This document shows positions 13,309 through 22,346 of a stretch of DNA of 64,000 nt, one piece after another. The notes under the pieces were generated by a model that was given only the letters and a program-made list of their open reading frames with translations, was not told where the DNA came from and searched no databases. The translations under genes and the position numbers were made by a program. The stretch comes from Mycolicibacterium brumae. Its GTDB lineage: Bacteria; Actinomycetota; Actinomycetes; Mycobacteriales; Mycobacteriaceae. The stretch lies in assembly GCF_025215495.1 (NCBI RefSeq), contig NZ_CP104302.1:1-64000 (forward strand), read 5' to 3'. Position 1 is the stretch's first letter, and the number at the start of each line of letters is the position of its first letter.

Positions 13309-13724
13309 AGCGGAGCGTCGACCTCGACGCTCGGCGGCAACGGGGACGGCTCGGGCTGCATGGAGCGCCGGATGATGGAGAACGCCACCGCTCCCCCGAC
13401 GGCCGTGGCCAGTCCGATCCCGGTGATCAGCCCAATCTTGCGGGCGCGCCCGGACTTTCGGGCGTCGGCGAGCGCCTGCGGGATGCCGGCGACCACCTCC
13501 TGAGCGGCGGAGAACTCGTCGGCGATGGTCTGCTGGGCGGATTCGAGCTGACGACGGACCTGGGCCCGCTCGTAGCGGACCTGGGCGTTGGACGCGGCGG
13601 CGCGAGCGGTCGCCACGCCGAGGCCGACGATTCCCCTGCCGACGTCCAGCGGCCCGGTGGCGGTGTGCGCCAGGCCCTGGGTGAGTCGCTTACCCGGCGT
13701 CAACCGCTCTTCGGTGGTCGTCAT
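13305..13724 (-). CDS. cwsA: Cell wall synthesis protein CwsA
   Basis: CwsA (Rv0008c in M. tuberculosis) is a small inner-membrane protein reported to work with CrgA and Wag31 in division and polar cell wall synthesis. The 139-aa product from the ATG at 13724 (preceded by AAGGGACGG) has an N-terminal [13 protein letters not shown] segment, a helical middle with [15 protein letters not shown], and a single C-terminal membrane segment. It ends with [17 protein letters not shown], closely matching the mycobacterial CwsA C-terminus. A longer frame to 13772 is open but adds residues unlike the family. Position between the tRNA genes and ppiA agrees with H37Rv order. Confidence 0.9.
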   Translation of the reverse strand: MTTTEERLTPGKRLTQGLAHTATGPLDVGRGIVGLGVATARAAASNAQVRYERAQVRRQLESAQQTIADEFSAAQEVVAGIPQALADARKSGRARKIGLITGIGLATAVGGAVAFSIIRRSMQPEPSPLPPSVEVDAPL

Positions 13725-13887
13725 TGCCCGTCCCTTTCTGGGAGTCCATGGAAATGACATCCACCCTGCCATCCGGGGAGGTCAGTTGGGGCCGGAACGC
13801 CACGCCCGGGCGGTTCGACGAGCGAGGACGAGGCCGACCGTCAAGCGCGCCGTCGCCTGGACCTGGCCGCCACCGCCACGCCCGCGG

Positions 13888-14433
13888 GTGGCAGACTGTG
13901 TGACTGTGACTAGCCCCATTCAGACCGCCACTGCAACGCTGCACACGAACCGCGGCGACATCAAGATCGCGCTGTTCGGCAACCACGCCCCCAAGACCGT
14001 CGGCAACTTCGTCGGCCTGGCCCAGGGCACCAAGGAGTACACCACCGAGAACGCCTCGGGTGGCAGCTCGGGTCCGTTCTACGACGGCACCGTGTTCCAC
14101 CGGGTGATCGACGGCTTCATGATCCAGGGCGGCGACCCGACCGGCACCGGCCGCGGGGGCCCGGGCTACCGGTTCGCCGACGAGTTCCACCCGGAGCTGG
14201 TGTTCGACAAGCCCTACCTGCTGGCGATGGCCAACGCCGGGCCGGGCACCAATGGATCGCAGTTCTTCATCACGGTGGGCCCGACCCCGCACCTGAACCG
14301 CAAGCACACCATCTTCGGCGAGGTCGTCGACCCGGCCTCGCAGCAGGTCGTCGACGCTATCGCGGGCACGGCCGTGGACCGTTCCGACCGTCCGACGGAG
14401 CCCGTCGTGATCGAGTCGATCACCATCAGCTGA
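13888..14433 (+). CDS. ppiA: Peptidyl-prolyl cis-trans isomerase A (cyclophilin)
   Basis: This 181-aa cytosolic cyclophilin catalyses cis-trans isomerisation of proline peptide bonds. Family residues are clear: [19 protein letters not shown] (FHR and QGGD motifs), [16 protein letters not shown] and HTIFGEV. The GTG at 13888 gives an N-terminus ([13 protein letters not shown]) parallel to M. tuberculosis PpiA (Rv0009). In-frame GTG codons at 13900 and 13906 are alternatives, and an open frame upstream to 13588 is antisense to cwsA and not credible. Downstream DNA carries palindromic repeats before the convergent gene. Confidence 0.93.
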   Translation: MADCVTVTSPIQTATATLHTNRGDIKIALFGNHAPKTVGNFVGLAQGTKEYTTENASGGSSGPFYDGTVFHRVIDGFMIQGGDPTGTGRGGPGYRFADEFHPELVFDKPYLLAMANAGPGTNGSQFFITVGPTPHLNRKHTIFGEVVDPASQQVVDAIAGTAVDRSDRPTEPVVIESITIS

Positions 14434-14444
14434 CCCGTTCTGCC

Positions 14445-14587
14445 GCGACCGCTCGGTTAGGTACAGCCACCTGCGTACTTAACCGAGCGGTCGCCGCATT
14501 TGGTGAGGTCGAACGCATGGCTAGGCACAACGCCCCGCGTACGTAACCGAGCGGTCGCAGCGCCCGGACGCCTTCACCGCTCGGTTA
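14445..14587. repeat. Cluster of four GCGACCGCTCGGTTA units in alternating orientation
   Basis: The 15-mer occurs at 14445-14459 (forward), 14480-14494 (reverse), 14544-14558 (reverse), and as a 12-base partial copy at 14576-14587 (forward). The first two form a long hairpin whose arms extend by about 5 bp (GTAC-containing) beyond the 15-mer. The cluster fills the gap between the 3' ends of two convergent genes, where it could serve as a bidirectional terminator or be a REP-like mobile palindrome. Confidence 0.75.
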
Positions 14588-14608
14588 GGCGCTGCTACGG
14601 GCGGGACC

Positions 14609-14989
14609 TCAGCAGGTCGTGACCGGAGTGACCGGGGTCGCGCCGGGCGGCACGGTCACGTCATAGGTGTGCAGGCACACCGTCCCGCCGCCGTAGAGGT
14701 TGTACAGGTACCCGACCTCCGGGATCGGCCGGTTGTCCTGCTGTTGCTGGGCCTGTTTCTGCGCTTGCTCGGCGGCGTCCTTGGCCTGGTCCACCCCGTC
14801 CTGGACCTGGTCGATGACCTTGTTCGCGGTGTCGTCCTGCGCGCACTGACCGTCCGCGGTTTGCTGCTCCGCCGGGCACTGCTGGTCGCTGTTCTGCTGA
14901 TCGGGGCCGGCGTAGGCCGCCGGCGCCCCCGCCAGCAGCAGCCCAGTCGCGGCGATGAGTACCCCCGCCCACATTGCTTTCCCGCTCAT
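14609..14989 (-). CDS. Small secreted protein, Gln-rich, unknown function
   Basis: The 126-aa product has a clear signal peptide (about residues 1-27, ending APAAYAG). A Gln/Asp-rich helical middle (VIDQVQDGVDQAKDAAEQAQ) follows, then a C-terminal domain with two Cys (VCLHTYDV and the final VTPVTTC). Two more Cys lie before the helix, so two disulfides are possible outside the cell. The ATG at 14989 is preceded by GGGAGGGG at good spacing; an in-frame ATG at 15019 lies upstream of that site and is less likely. I do not recognise a named family. Confidence 0.78.
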   Translation of the reverse strand: MSGKAMWAGVLIAATGLLLAGAPAAYAGPDQQNSDQQCPAEQQTADGQCAQDDTANKVIDQVQDGVDQAKDAAEQAQKQAQQQQDNRPIPEVGYLYNLYGGGTVCLHTYDVTVPPGATPVTPVTTC

Positions 14990-15101
14990 GATCGCCCCTC
15001 CCTGTTGTCTGTCCCCCAACGCGGCAAAATAACAAGGCCGCGAGTTCCACGCCCGCGATATGGTCCGCGGCGGCCTCGGGAACTCCGGTCCCGGTGGACG
15101 G

Positions 15102-15545
15102 CTAGCTGTCGCGCTGCCGGCGGGGTTTGGCCAACCCGGCGGCGGTCAGCGTGTCGAGCACCTGAATCGGATCGACGCCCAGGTCCCAGCGGGTGTACAC
15201 GCGCAGCCGGTCGTCGGTGGTCTCGATCTCCAGCATCCGTTGCCGGCGGCCGAACCGCCGAAACTCGCTGATCCGGACCAGCTCCAGTTCGTCGCGGCTG
15301 ACCTGCTGGGTTCCGAACCAGCCCCGCAGCATCAGGCCATCGTCGGTGACGGCGATCTTCGGGCGGGCCCGCCAGGTCAGCACAGCAAACACCACCAGGC
15401 CCACTCCCCCGATCCCGGTGAGCAGCCGGCCGGGTGGGTCCGAGGCGAGGGTCACCGATCCGCACAGCAGTGCCAGCCCGGCTACGCCGATGACGACCAC
15501 GCCCGCCGACTGCGGGCCCCAGGACGCCTGCTCGGTGGGCGACAT
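15102..15545 (-). CDS. PH-domain-containing membrane protein, Rv0010c homologue
   Basis: The 147-aa protein has two membrane segments in the first 60 residues. A bacterial PH-like domain follows, from IAVTDDGLMLRGWFG to DPIQVLDTLTAAGL. This matches the Rv0010c-type protein that sits between ppiA and crgA in mycobacteria. Such domains are thought to be membrane-associated, but no ligand is known here. The ATG at 15545 is preceded by AGAGGGG. Two tandem strict DnaA boxes lie 28-49 bp upstream of the start. Confidence 0.8.
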   Translation of the reverse strand: MSPTEQASWGPQSAGVVVIGVAGLALLCGSVTLASDPPGRLLTGIGGVGLVVFAVLTWRARPKIAVTDDGLMLRGWFGTQQVSRDELELVRISEFRRFGRRQRMLEIETTDDRLRVYTRWDLGVDPIQVLDTLTAAGLAKPRRQRDS

Positions 15546-15572
15546 AACCCCTCTTACCTCGGTGAATGGAAG

Positions 15573-15594
15573 TTATCCACAGGCGTTATCCACA
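15573..15594. promoter_or_regulatory. Tandem strict DnaA boxes upstream of the PH-domain gene
   Basis: TTATCCACA occurs at 15573-15581 and again at 15586-15594 in the same orientation with a 4-bp gap. They lie in the 161-bp interval between the PH-domain gene and crgA, both minus strand, so they sit at the likely promoter of the PH-domain gene. Confidence 0.6.
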
Positions 15595-15706
15595 TTGGGG
15601 ATGAACTACACGTATGTGATTGGGCAGGTCAGGGACTTGTGCTGACTCGGGTTGGGGACAACCGTGGGCCGAACGCCCAGCGGGCCGGCCACGACCGTAT
15701 AGCCGA

Positions 15707-15988
15707 TCAGCGCCACCGCATGGTCAGCAACAACCCGGTGATCATGAACGCGAACGCGATCGCGTAGTTCCACGGGCCGAGGTCGGCCATCCACTCCAGG
15801 TAGGTGGGGACGTTGAGGCCGCTGGCGCCCAACTGGAAAACCATCAGCCAGATCAACCCGAAGAGCATCAGACCGATGAAGAACGCCACGAAATAGACGC
15901 TGGAGGGGCCCGTCTTCACCTTCACCGGGGTGCGGCTCACCGGCCGGACGGTGAAGTCTGTCTTCTTGCGGACTTTGGACTTGGGCAT
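15707..15988 (-). CDS. crgA: Cell division protein CrgA
   Basis: CrgA (Rv0011c) is a 93-aa inner-membrane protein that bridges FtsZ and septal peptidoglycan synthesis proteins in actinobacteria. The sequence begins [14 protein letters not shown], has two membrane segments (about 30-52 and 70-90) and the conserved [20 protein letters not shown] ending. The ATG at 15988 follows GAAGGTAG. Its position before the Rv0012-type gene and near cwsA agrees with the division role. Length is as expected. Confidence 0.95.
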   Translation of the reverse strand: MPKSKVRKKTDFTVRPVSRTPVKVKTGPSSVYFVAFFIGLMLFGLIWLMVFQLGASGLNVPTYLEWMADLGPWNYAIAFAFMITGLLLTMRWR

Positions 15989-16083
15989 GGCTACCTTCGA
16001 AGCTGGTGCAACAGGTGCGAGGATGAAATCCCTACGAGACTATCCCAGCGCAGTCTCCAGCGAGAATCCCGTCCGGAGGTCCG

Positions 16084-16836
16084 ATGTCCCGGCCGCGCCG
16101 ACAAAGCCGCCAGATCTGGCGGTTCGGGGTCCCGGCGGTCACCCTCATGGCGGGGCTGCTGCTCTCGACCACCCACGGCCTGGCTGGCGGCTCCGATATC
16201 CGCCGCAGTGACGCGCCCCGATTGGTGGACCTGGTGCGCGACGCGCAGGGATCGGTGGACCGGCTCACCGAACGACGGGACACGCTGGCCACCGAGGTCG
16301 ACAGCTTCCACGGCCGCTCGGCCGACGCGGCGCTGTCGGCGATGCAGACCCGGATCGCCGAACTGGGGGAGCAGGCCGGTCAGACCGCGATGCGCGGGCG
16401 CGGGTTGGTTGTGACGATGACCGACGCCCAGCGCGACGTCGACGGCAGATTCCCCCGCGACGCGTCCCCGGACGACCTGGTGGTGCACCAGCAGGACATC
16501 AGCGCCGTGCTCAACGCGCTGTGGAGTGCCGGCGCGGAGGCCGTGCAGATGCAGGACCAGCGGATCATCGCCACCTCGGCGCCGCGCTGCGTGGGCAGCA
16601 CCCTGCTGCTCAACGGCCGCACCTATAGCCCGCCGTACACCATCTCCGCGATCGGAGACCCGGCCGCCATGCGGGCGGCGCTGGCCGAGGCGCCCTTGGT
16701 GACGCTGTATCGCCAGTACGTGGTCCGGTTCGGGCTCGGCTATTCCGAAGAGGTTCGCGAGCAACTGGAGGTCGTCGCGCACAGCGAACCGATCCGGGTG
16801 CAGTACGCCAAGCCCACCGGCCCCATCCCGTACTGA
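16084..16836 (+). CDS. DUF881 family membrane-anchored protein, Rv0012 homologue
   Basis: The 250-aa product has an N-terminal membrane anchor (about residues 14-33). A coiled-coil-prone region (DLVRDAQGSVDRLTERRDTL) follows, then a DUF881 domain with GLVVTMTDAQRDVDG, HQQDISAVLNALWSAGAEA and GSTLLLNGRTYSPPY. DUF881 proteins are found near division genes in Gram-positive bacteria; the domain is probably extracytoplasmic. The biochemical role is unknown. The ATG at 16084 is preceded by GGAGG. It is divergent from crgA. Confidence 0.87.
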   Translation: MSRPRRQSRQIWRFGVPAVTLMAGLLLSTTHGLAGGSDIRRSDAPRLVDLVRDAQGSVDRLTERRDTLATEVDSFHGRSADAALSAMQTRIAELGEQAGQTAMRGRGLVVTMTDAQRDVDGRFPRDASPDDLVVHQQDISAVLNALWSAGAEAVQMQDQRIIATSAPRCVGSTLLLNGRTYSPPYTISAIGDPAAMRAALAEAPLVTLYRQYVVRFGLGYSEEVREQLEVVAHSEPIRVQYAKPTGPIPY

Positions 16837-16886
16837 GCCCGTCTGCCCGCGCGAAACTCGCTGGCCTGCGCGGGTAGCCTTGACCC

Positions 16887-17549
16887 GTGCAAATCCTGGT
16901 CGTCGACAACTACGACAGCTTCGTGTTCAACCTGGTGCAGTACCTGGGCCAGCTGGGTGTGACCGCGGAGGTCTGGCGTAACGACGACGAGCGGCTCGGC
17001 GGCCCCCAGGGCGTCCGCGCCGACGAGGTCGCCGGCCAGTTCGACGGCATCCTGCTGAGCCCGGGACCGGGCACCCCGGAACGGGCCGGCGCGTCGATCC
17101 CGCTGGTGCGCGCCTGCGCGGCGGCCGGCACCCCGCTGCTCGGGGTGTGCCTGGGCCATCAGGCGATCGGCGTCGCGTTCGGCGGCACCGTGGATCGCGC
17201 CCCCGAGCTGCTGCACGGCAAGACCAGCGAGGTGCTGCACACCGATCGGGGAGTGCTGGCCGGGCTGCCCAATCCGTTCACCGCCACCCGGTACCACTCG
17301 CTGACCATCCTGCCCGAGACCATGCCGGCGGAGTTGGAGGTCACCGGGCGCACCGAGGGCGGGGTGGTGATGGCCGTGCGGCATGTCGAGCTGCCGATTC
17401 ACGGGGTGCAATTCCACCCCGAGTCGATCCTCACCCAGGGCGGCCACCGGATGCTGGCCAACTGGCTCGGCTATTGCGGGCAGCCGCCCGCCGAGCAGCT
17501 GGTGTGCCAGCTCGAGGCCGAGGTCGCCGACGCGGTTTCCGCGATTTAG
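16887..17549 (+). CDS. trpG: Anthranilate/aminodeoxychorismate synthase glutamine amidotransferase (TrpG/PabA type)
   Basis: This 220-aa class I glutamine amidotransferase supplies ammonia for anthranilate or 4-amino-4-deoxychorismate synthesis. The catalytic Cys88 lies in LLGVCLGHQAIG, and the His-Glu pair lies in GVQFHPES. DNYDSFVFNLVQYLG at the N-terminus and LSPGPGTPERAG are family hallmarks. The homologue Rv0013 is usually named trpG, though a role with PabB in folate synthesis is likely because the main trp genes lie elsewhere. The GTG at 16887 is only 6 nt after a TAGCCT -10-like element, so the mRNA may be leaderless. Its stop codon lies in the first unit of a tandem repeat. Confidence 0.9.
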   Translation: MQILVVDNYDSFVFNLVQYLGQLGVTAEVWRNDDERLGGPQGVRADEVAGQFDGILLSPGPGTPERAGASIPLVRACAAAGTPLLGVCLGHQAIGVAFGGTVDRAPELLHGKTSEVLHTDRGVLAGLPNPFTATRYHSLTILPETMPAELEVTGRTEGGVVMAVRHVELPIHGVQFHPESILTQGGHRMLANWLGYCGQPPAEQLVCQLEAEVADAVSAI

Positions 17550-17679
17550 CAAGGCTCAGCGGAGCTTGCGGAGCTGAGTCGCAGCTGGAATCGCGTGTCT
17601 GCACCGCGATTTAGCAAGGCTCAGCGGAGCTTGCGGAGCTGAGTCGCAGCTGGAATCGCGTGTTGTGTCCGCGATTTAG
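17539..17679. repeat. 65-bp tandem duplication between convergent trpG and pknB
   Basis: A 60-bp unit starting CCGCGATTTAG is present at 17539-17598 and again, identical by eye, at 17604-17663 (period 65). A third start of the unit (17669-17679) runs into the pknB stop codon. The first unit contains the trpG stop and each unit contains a GCTCAGC...GCTGAGT hairpin, so the duplication repeats a terminator-like structure. Confidence 0.85.
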
Positions 17680-19547
17680 GCGGCAAAGCGCAGCGTGATG
17701 CTGGCGCCGAAGTTCACCCCGGCGCCCGCGGCGGGACTCTGGATCACCACGGCGTTGGTGCGCTGGCCGCTGTCGCGGACCTCGGCGCCCTTGTCCAGCT
17801 GACCGGTCCATCCCAGCGCCCGCAGCCGCGGCTCCGCGTCGGTCCAGAACATCCCGACCAGGTCGGGCATGGTGAACTGGTTGCCGCGGGAGACCTGCAG
17901 CTCGATCACGGTGTCCATCGGCACCACGGTGCCGGTCGGGGGATTGGTGCCGATGATCTGGCCGGACGGCGCGGTGCTGTCCACCGGAACCTGCGTGGTC
18001 TGGGTGAACCCGTACACCGTCAGGTTCTGGGTGGCGGTGTCGACGGTCTGCCCGCGCAGGTCCGGCACCTCCTTGGTGGCGGGCCCGGTGCCGATCACGA
18101 TGGTGATCTCGTTGGTGATCGCCGCGGACTGGCCGGCCGACGGCAGCGTGCCGACCACCCGGTTCTTGAGCTCCGGCGTCGAGGGTGACTCGGTGCGCTT
18201 GTAGGTGCTGAAGCCCGCCGAGTTCAGCCGTTTCACGGCGTCCTCGTAGGTCAGCTGCGACACGTCGGGCATCTCGCGCTGCTCGGGGCCGGTGGAGACG
18301 TTGACGGTGATCTCGTCGCCGGCCCGGGCGTCGGTGTTGGCGCCGGGATCGGTGCTGATGACGTGGTCGGGCGGCACGATGGAGTCCGGCTGCTGCTGGG
18401 TGCGGGTTTTGAAACCGCGGTTCTGCAGCGCGGCGACCGCGTCGGCGGACAGCTGGCCGCGCACGTCGGGCACCTGCACGTCACGGGTCTTGCCGCCGAA
18501 CATGGTGATGGCGATCGTCGTGATGACGGTGAGCACCGCCAGCAGCGCGACGGCCATCAGCCAGCGCCGCACCGGGCTGGCCGAGCTGCGGCGAGCGCCC
18601 ACCCGGGGCAGCTCGTCGGTGCGGTCGGGGCCGACGGGCGCCGCCGGACCCACCGCCGACAGCATCGAGGACCGCTCGGCGTCGGTGAGCACCTTCGGGG
18701 CCTCCGGGCTGTGCCCGCTGTGCACCCGGATCAGGTCGGCGCGCATCTCGGCGGCCGTCTGGTACCGATTCTCGGGGTTCTTGGCCAGGGCTTTGAGCAC
18801 GACGGCGTCCAGGTGCGGCGACAGCTCCGGGTTGCGGTGCGACGGCGGCTCCGGGTCCTCGCGGACGTGCTGGTAGGCCACCGCGACCGGGGTGTCGCCG
18901 ACGAATGGCGGCTCCCCGGTGAGGATCTCGTAGAGCACGCAGCCCAGCGAGTAGACGTCCGAGCGGGCGTCGACGGCCTCGCCGCGGGCCTGTTCGGGGG
19001 ACAGGTACTGCGCGGTGCCGATCACCGCGGCGGTTTGGGTTACGCTGCTGGAGTCGGCCAGCGCCCGCGCGATGCCGAAGTCCATCACCTTGACCGCTTT
19101 GTTGTTGCTGATCATGATGTTGGCCGGCTTCACATCGCGGTGGATGATGCCGTGCTGGTGGCTGAAGTTCAGCGCCTGGCAGGCGTCGGCGATGATCTCG
19201 ATGGCGCGCTGCGGCGGGATGGGGCCGTCGGTGTGCACGATGTCGCGCAGCGTGACCCCGTCGACGTACTCCATGACGATGTAGGGCAGCGGCCCCGCCG
19301 AAGTTTCGGCTTCGCCGGTGTCGTAGACGGCGACGATCGCCGGGTGGTTCAGCGCCGCCGCGTTCTGCGCCTCACGGCGGAACCGGAGGTAGAAGCTGGG
19401 GTCCCGCGCCAGGTCGGCGCGCAGCACCTTGACCGCGACATCGCGGTGCAGGCGGGTGTCCCGGGCCAGGTGGACCTCGGACATCCCGCCGAAGCCGAGG
19501 ATCTCGCCGAGCTCATAGCGGCCGGACAGGTGCTGGGGGGTTGTCAT
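17676..19547 (-). CDS. pknB: Serine/threonine protein kinase PknB
   Basis: PknB is the essential membrane kinase that senses cell wall fragments and phosphorylates growth and division proteins. The 623-aa protein has an N-terminal kinase domain with Lys40 in VAVKVL, the catalytic [11 protein letters not shown], and the activation loop [13 protein letters not shown] carrying the two Thr autophosphorylation sites. A juxtamembrane region, one membrane segment (about 331-351) and four PASTA repeats follow. It overlaps pknA by 4 bp and is the last gene of the operon. Regulation by PstP and interaction with FHA proteins are known for the family. Confidence 0.97.
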   Translation of the reverse strand: MTTPQHLSGRYELGEILGFGGMSEVHLARDTRLHRDVAVKVLRADLARDPSFYLRFRREAQNAAALNHPAIVAVYDTGEAETSAGPLPYIVMEYVDGVTLRDIVHTDGPIPPQRAIEIIADACQALNFSHQHGIIHRDVKPANIMISNNKAVKVMDFGIARALADSSSVTQTAAVIGTAQYLSPEQARGEAVDARSDVYSLGCVLYEILTGEPPFVGDTPVAVAYQHVREDPEPPSHRNPELSPHLDAVVLKALAKNPENRYQTAAEMRADLIRVHSGHSPEAPKVLTDAERSSMLSAVGPAAPVGPDRTDELPRVGARRSSASPVRRWLMAVALLAVLTVITTIAITMFGGKTRDVQVPDVRGQLSADAVAALQNRGFKTRTQQQPDSIVPPDHVISTDPGANTDARAGDEITVNVSTGPEQREMPDVSQLTYEDAVKRLNSAGFSTYKRTESPSTPELKNRVVGTLPSAGQSAAITNEITIVIGTGPATKEVPDLRGQTVDTATQNLTVYGFTQTTQVPVDSTAPSGQIIGTNPPTGTVVPMDTVIELQVSRGNQFTMPDLVGMFWTDAEPRLRALGWTGQLDKGAEVRDSGQRTNAVVIQSPAAGAGVNFGASITLRFAA

Positions 19548-20845
19548 GTCGGTATCTCGTCGCTTGCGGGTTCGATGAGCAGCACCGTGGCGGCCACGAA
19601 CCGCTGCTGGGCATCAGAATGTCCTGTCACCTGCCCCGGAGTCCAATTGGATGGCTCCACGGGCGCTTCCTGGACGGTTTGCGGGGGCGGCACGACGGTG
19701 TTGGTGATGGTCTCCCGAGGCCCGTCGTTCTTGTTGCCGCCGTAGTTCACCAGGATGAGCACGGCGATGATGATCGCCAACGCGCCCAGCACCCCGGCGG
19801 CCCACAGCAGTGCCCGCTGGCCGGAGGAGAAGCTGCGCCGGGCCGGCGCGGGGCGGCTGCCGGCCCCGGAGCGCGGCCGCATCGCTGTCGACGGGGCCCG
19901 GGTGTCCGCGGCGGCCGCCCGCGCCGGCGCGGCCGTCGTCCGAGCCTCGCCGGGAATCGCGGCCGGGGTGGCCCGGCCGAGCGTCGGATTGTTGTTCGGG
20001 CGCGGCGGGCGACGGCCGGCGCGCACCGCGGCGACCGCGTCGCTGAACGGGCCGCCGCTGCGGTAGCGGGCGCCCGGGTTCTTGCTCATGGTGACCTCGA
20101 TGAGCTCACGCACGTTCGGCGGCACGTCGCTGGGCAGCGGCGGCGGCGGCTCCTTGATGTGCTTCATCGCCACCGTCAGGGCGCCGTCTCCGGTGAACGG
20201 CCTTCGGCCCGAGAGCGCCTCGTAGCCGACCACGCCGAGGGAGTAGACGTCAGAGGCCGGGGTGGCGTCGTGGCCGAGCGCCTGCTCGGGCGCGATGTAC
20301 TGGGCGGTGCCCATCACCATGCCGGTCTGGGTGACCGGGGCGGCGTCGACGGCCTTGGCGATGCCGAAGTCGGTCAGCTTCACCTGTCCGGTGGGGGTGA
20401 TCATGATGTTGCCGGGTTTGACGTCGCGGTGCACCAGGCCCGCGGTGTGCGCGACCTGCAGGGCCCGGCCGGTCTGCTCCAGCATGTCCAGGGCGTGCCG
20501 CAGCGACAGCCGGCCGGTGCGTTTGAGCACCGAGTTCAGCGGCTCGCCGTTGACCAGCTCCATCACCAGGTATGCCGTGCGACCCTCGCCGTCCATGTCG
20601 GTCTCGCCATAGTCGTGCACGCTGGCGATGCCGGGGTGGTTGAGCATGGCGACGGTGCGGGCCTCGGAGCGGAACCGCTCCACGAACTCCGGGTCCGAGG
20701 AGTACTCGGCCTTGAGCACCTTCACCGCCACGCGCCGGCCCAGCCGGCTGTCGACGGCCTCCCACACCTGGCCCATGCCACCGGTGGCGATCAGTCGTTG
20801 CAGCCGGTAGCGGCCCGAGAGCGTCACGCCTACGCGCGGACTCAT
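19544..20845 (-). CDS. pknA: Serine/threonine protein kinase PknA
   Basis: The 433-aa kinase controls cell shape and division together with PknB. The kinase domain (about 1-280) contains [12 protein letters not shown] (Gly loop), [23 protein letters not shown] and the [13 protein letters not shown] activation segment. An Arg/Pro/Ala-rich linker and one membrane segment (about 347-367) precede a short outer tail of about 65 residues without PASTA repeats. The ATG at 20845 is 22 bp downstream of the pbpA stop. Neighbours and length match mycobacterial pknA. Confidence 0.96.
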   Translation of the reverse strand: MSPRVGVTLSGRYRLQRLIATGGMGQVWEAVDSRLGRRVAVKVLKAEYSSDPEFVERFRSEARTVAMLNHPGIASVHDYGETDMDGEGRTAYLVMELVNGEPLNSVLKRTGRLSLRHALDMLEQTGRALQVAHTAGLVHRDVKPGNIMITPTGQVKLTDFGIAKAVDAAPVTQTGMVMGTAQYIAPEQALGHDATPASDVYSLGVVGYEALSGRRPFTGDGALTVAMKHIKEPPPPLPSDVPPNVRELIEVTMSKNPGARYRSGGPFSDAVAAVRAGRRPPRPNNNPTLGRATPAAIPGEARTTAAPARAAAADTRAPSTAMRPRSGAGSRPAPARRSFSSGQRALLWAAGVLGALAIIIAVLILVNYGGNKNDGPRETITNTVVPPPQTVQEAPVEPSNWTPGQVTGHSDAQQRFVAATVLLIEPASDEIPT

Positions 20846-20867
20846 CGTTGGTCACCTCCCGAGTGCC

Positions 20868-22346
20868 TCATGTTCCCTCCTGAAGCGCCGCCGCGATGAC
20901 GGCACGCCCGATCGGCGCGGCGATGGCCCCGCCGGTCGCGGACAGCCGGTCGCCGCCGTTCTCAACCATCACAGCCACCGCCACCTCGGGCGCCTCGGCC
21001 GGCGCAAACGCGATGTACCACGCATGCGGCGGCGTGTTCTGCGGATCGGTTCCGTGCTCGGCGGTGCCGGTCTTGGAGGCGATCGCAACGCCCGGGATGG
21101 CGCCGGTTTGCTGTGTGTACTGTTCGGCGCCGACCATCAAATCAGTTAGCTTAGCCGCGATCTCCGGAGAAACCGCACGCCGGAGCTCGCTGGGCGGCGT
21201 CGTGCTCAGATTCGCCAGGTCCGGGCCCTTGAGCGCGGACACCAGATGGGGCGTCATGGTGACCCCGCCGTTGGCGATCGTCGCCGCCACCAGCGCGTTC
21301 TGCAGCGGGGTCAGCGCGACGTCGCGCTGACCGATGCTGGTCATCGCCAGCGCGGCGGCGTCCGGGATCGGGCCGATGGTGGACGTGGCCACCTGCAGCG
21401 GAATCGGGTCGGCCGGAACGTCGAGGCCGAACGCGGTTGCGGTCTTGCGCAGTTGCTCGGAACCCAGCTTGGCGCCGAGCTCGACGAAGGCGGTGTTGCA
21501 GGACCGTGCGAACGCCTCGCGCAGGGTGGCCGTCGGCGCCGGGCCGCACGGTGTGCCGCCGAAGTTCTGCAACCGCGAGGAGCTGTCGGGCAGCTGCACC
21601 GAGGCGGCCGAGGTCAGTTGCTCATTCTCCGAGAGCCCGGCCTCCAGCGCGGCCGCGGTGGTGATCACCTTGAACGTCGAACCCGGGGGGTAGATCTCGG
21701 CCACCGCGCGGTTGGTCAGCGGGGAGTCCTCGTCGTCGCGCAGCTCGGCCCAGGCCTGGGACTGCTCCTCGGTGTTGTGGCTGGCCAGCAGATTCGGGTT
21801 GTACGACGGGGCCGACACCATGGCCAAAATCTTGCCGGTCTTGGGCTCCAGCGCCACCACCGAACCCTTGCACGGGCCGACGCCGCAGCCCTGCTGCATG
21901 GCGTCCCAGGCGGCCTGCTGCACGCGCGGCTCGATGGTGGTCTCCACGTTGCCGCCGCGTGGGTCGCGGGCGGTGAAGAAGTCCACCAGTCGCTGGGCGA
22001 ACATCCGCTCGTCGGAACCGTTGAGGATCGGATCCTCGGCCCGCTCCAGCCCGCTGGAGGAGAACCGCAGCGAGTAGAAGCCGGTCACCGGCGCGTAGGC
22101 CTCGGGGGACGGGTAGACCCGCAGGTAGCGGTACCGCCCCGTGGTCGCCTCCGAGTAGGCCAGCAGCTGCCCGTCGGCGGTGATCTGACCGCGCTGCCGC
22201 GAGTACTCGTCGAGCAACACCCGCTGGTTGCGCGGGTCGGCGCGCAGGCCGTCGGCCGTGAACACCTGGGTGAGGGTGGCGTTGGCCAGCAGCAGGACGA
22301 TCAGGCCCATGATCGCCATGGCGACGCGGCGCAGTGAGGTGTTCAC
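20868..22346 (-). CDS. pbpA: Penicillin-binding protein PbpA (class B transpeptidase)
   Basis: PbpA cross-links peptidoglycan in the periplasm. The 492-aa protein has an N-terminal membrane anchor (about 7-28), a dimerisation/pedestal region, and the transpeptidase triad motifs STFK (catalytic Ser), SCN and KTGTA. It overlaps rodA by 4 bp, giving the standard SEDS glycosyltransferase/class B PBP pair. In M. tuberculosis, PknB phosphorylates PbpA, so the operon links signalling to wall synthesis. Length is essentially the same as Rv0016c. Confidence 0.96.
   Translation of the reverse strand: MNTSLRRVAMAIMGLIVLLLANATLTQVFTADGLRADPRNQRVLLDEYSRQRGQITADGQLLAYSEATTGRYRYLRVYPSPEAYAPVTGFYSLRFSSSGLERAEDPILNGSDERMFAQRLVDFFTARDPRGGNVETTIEPRVQQAAWDAMQQGCGVGPCKGSVVALEPKTGKILAMVSAPSYNPNLLASHNTEEQSQAWAELRDDEDSPLTNRAVAEIYPPGSTFKVITTAAALEAGLSENEQLTSAASVQLPDSSSRLQNFGGTPCGPAPTATLREAFARSCNTAFVELGAKLGSEQLRKTATAFGLDVPADPIPLQVATSTIGPIPDAAALAMTSIGQRDVALTPLQNALVAATIANGGVTMTPHLVSALKGPDLANLSTTPPSELRRAVSPEIAAKLTDLMVGAEQYTQQTGAIPGVAIASKTGTAEHGTDPQNTPPHAWYIAFAPAEAPEVAVAVMVENGGDRLSATGGAIAAPIGRAVIAAALQEGT

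Noticed and set aside
17539..17663. CRISPR repeat pair between trpG and pknB
   Set aside because: Only two long units with a 5-bp gap and part of a third; no spacer-length pattern, no cas genes.
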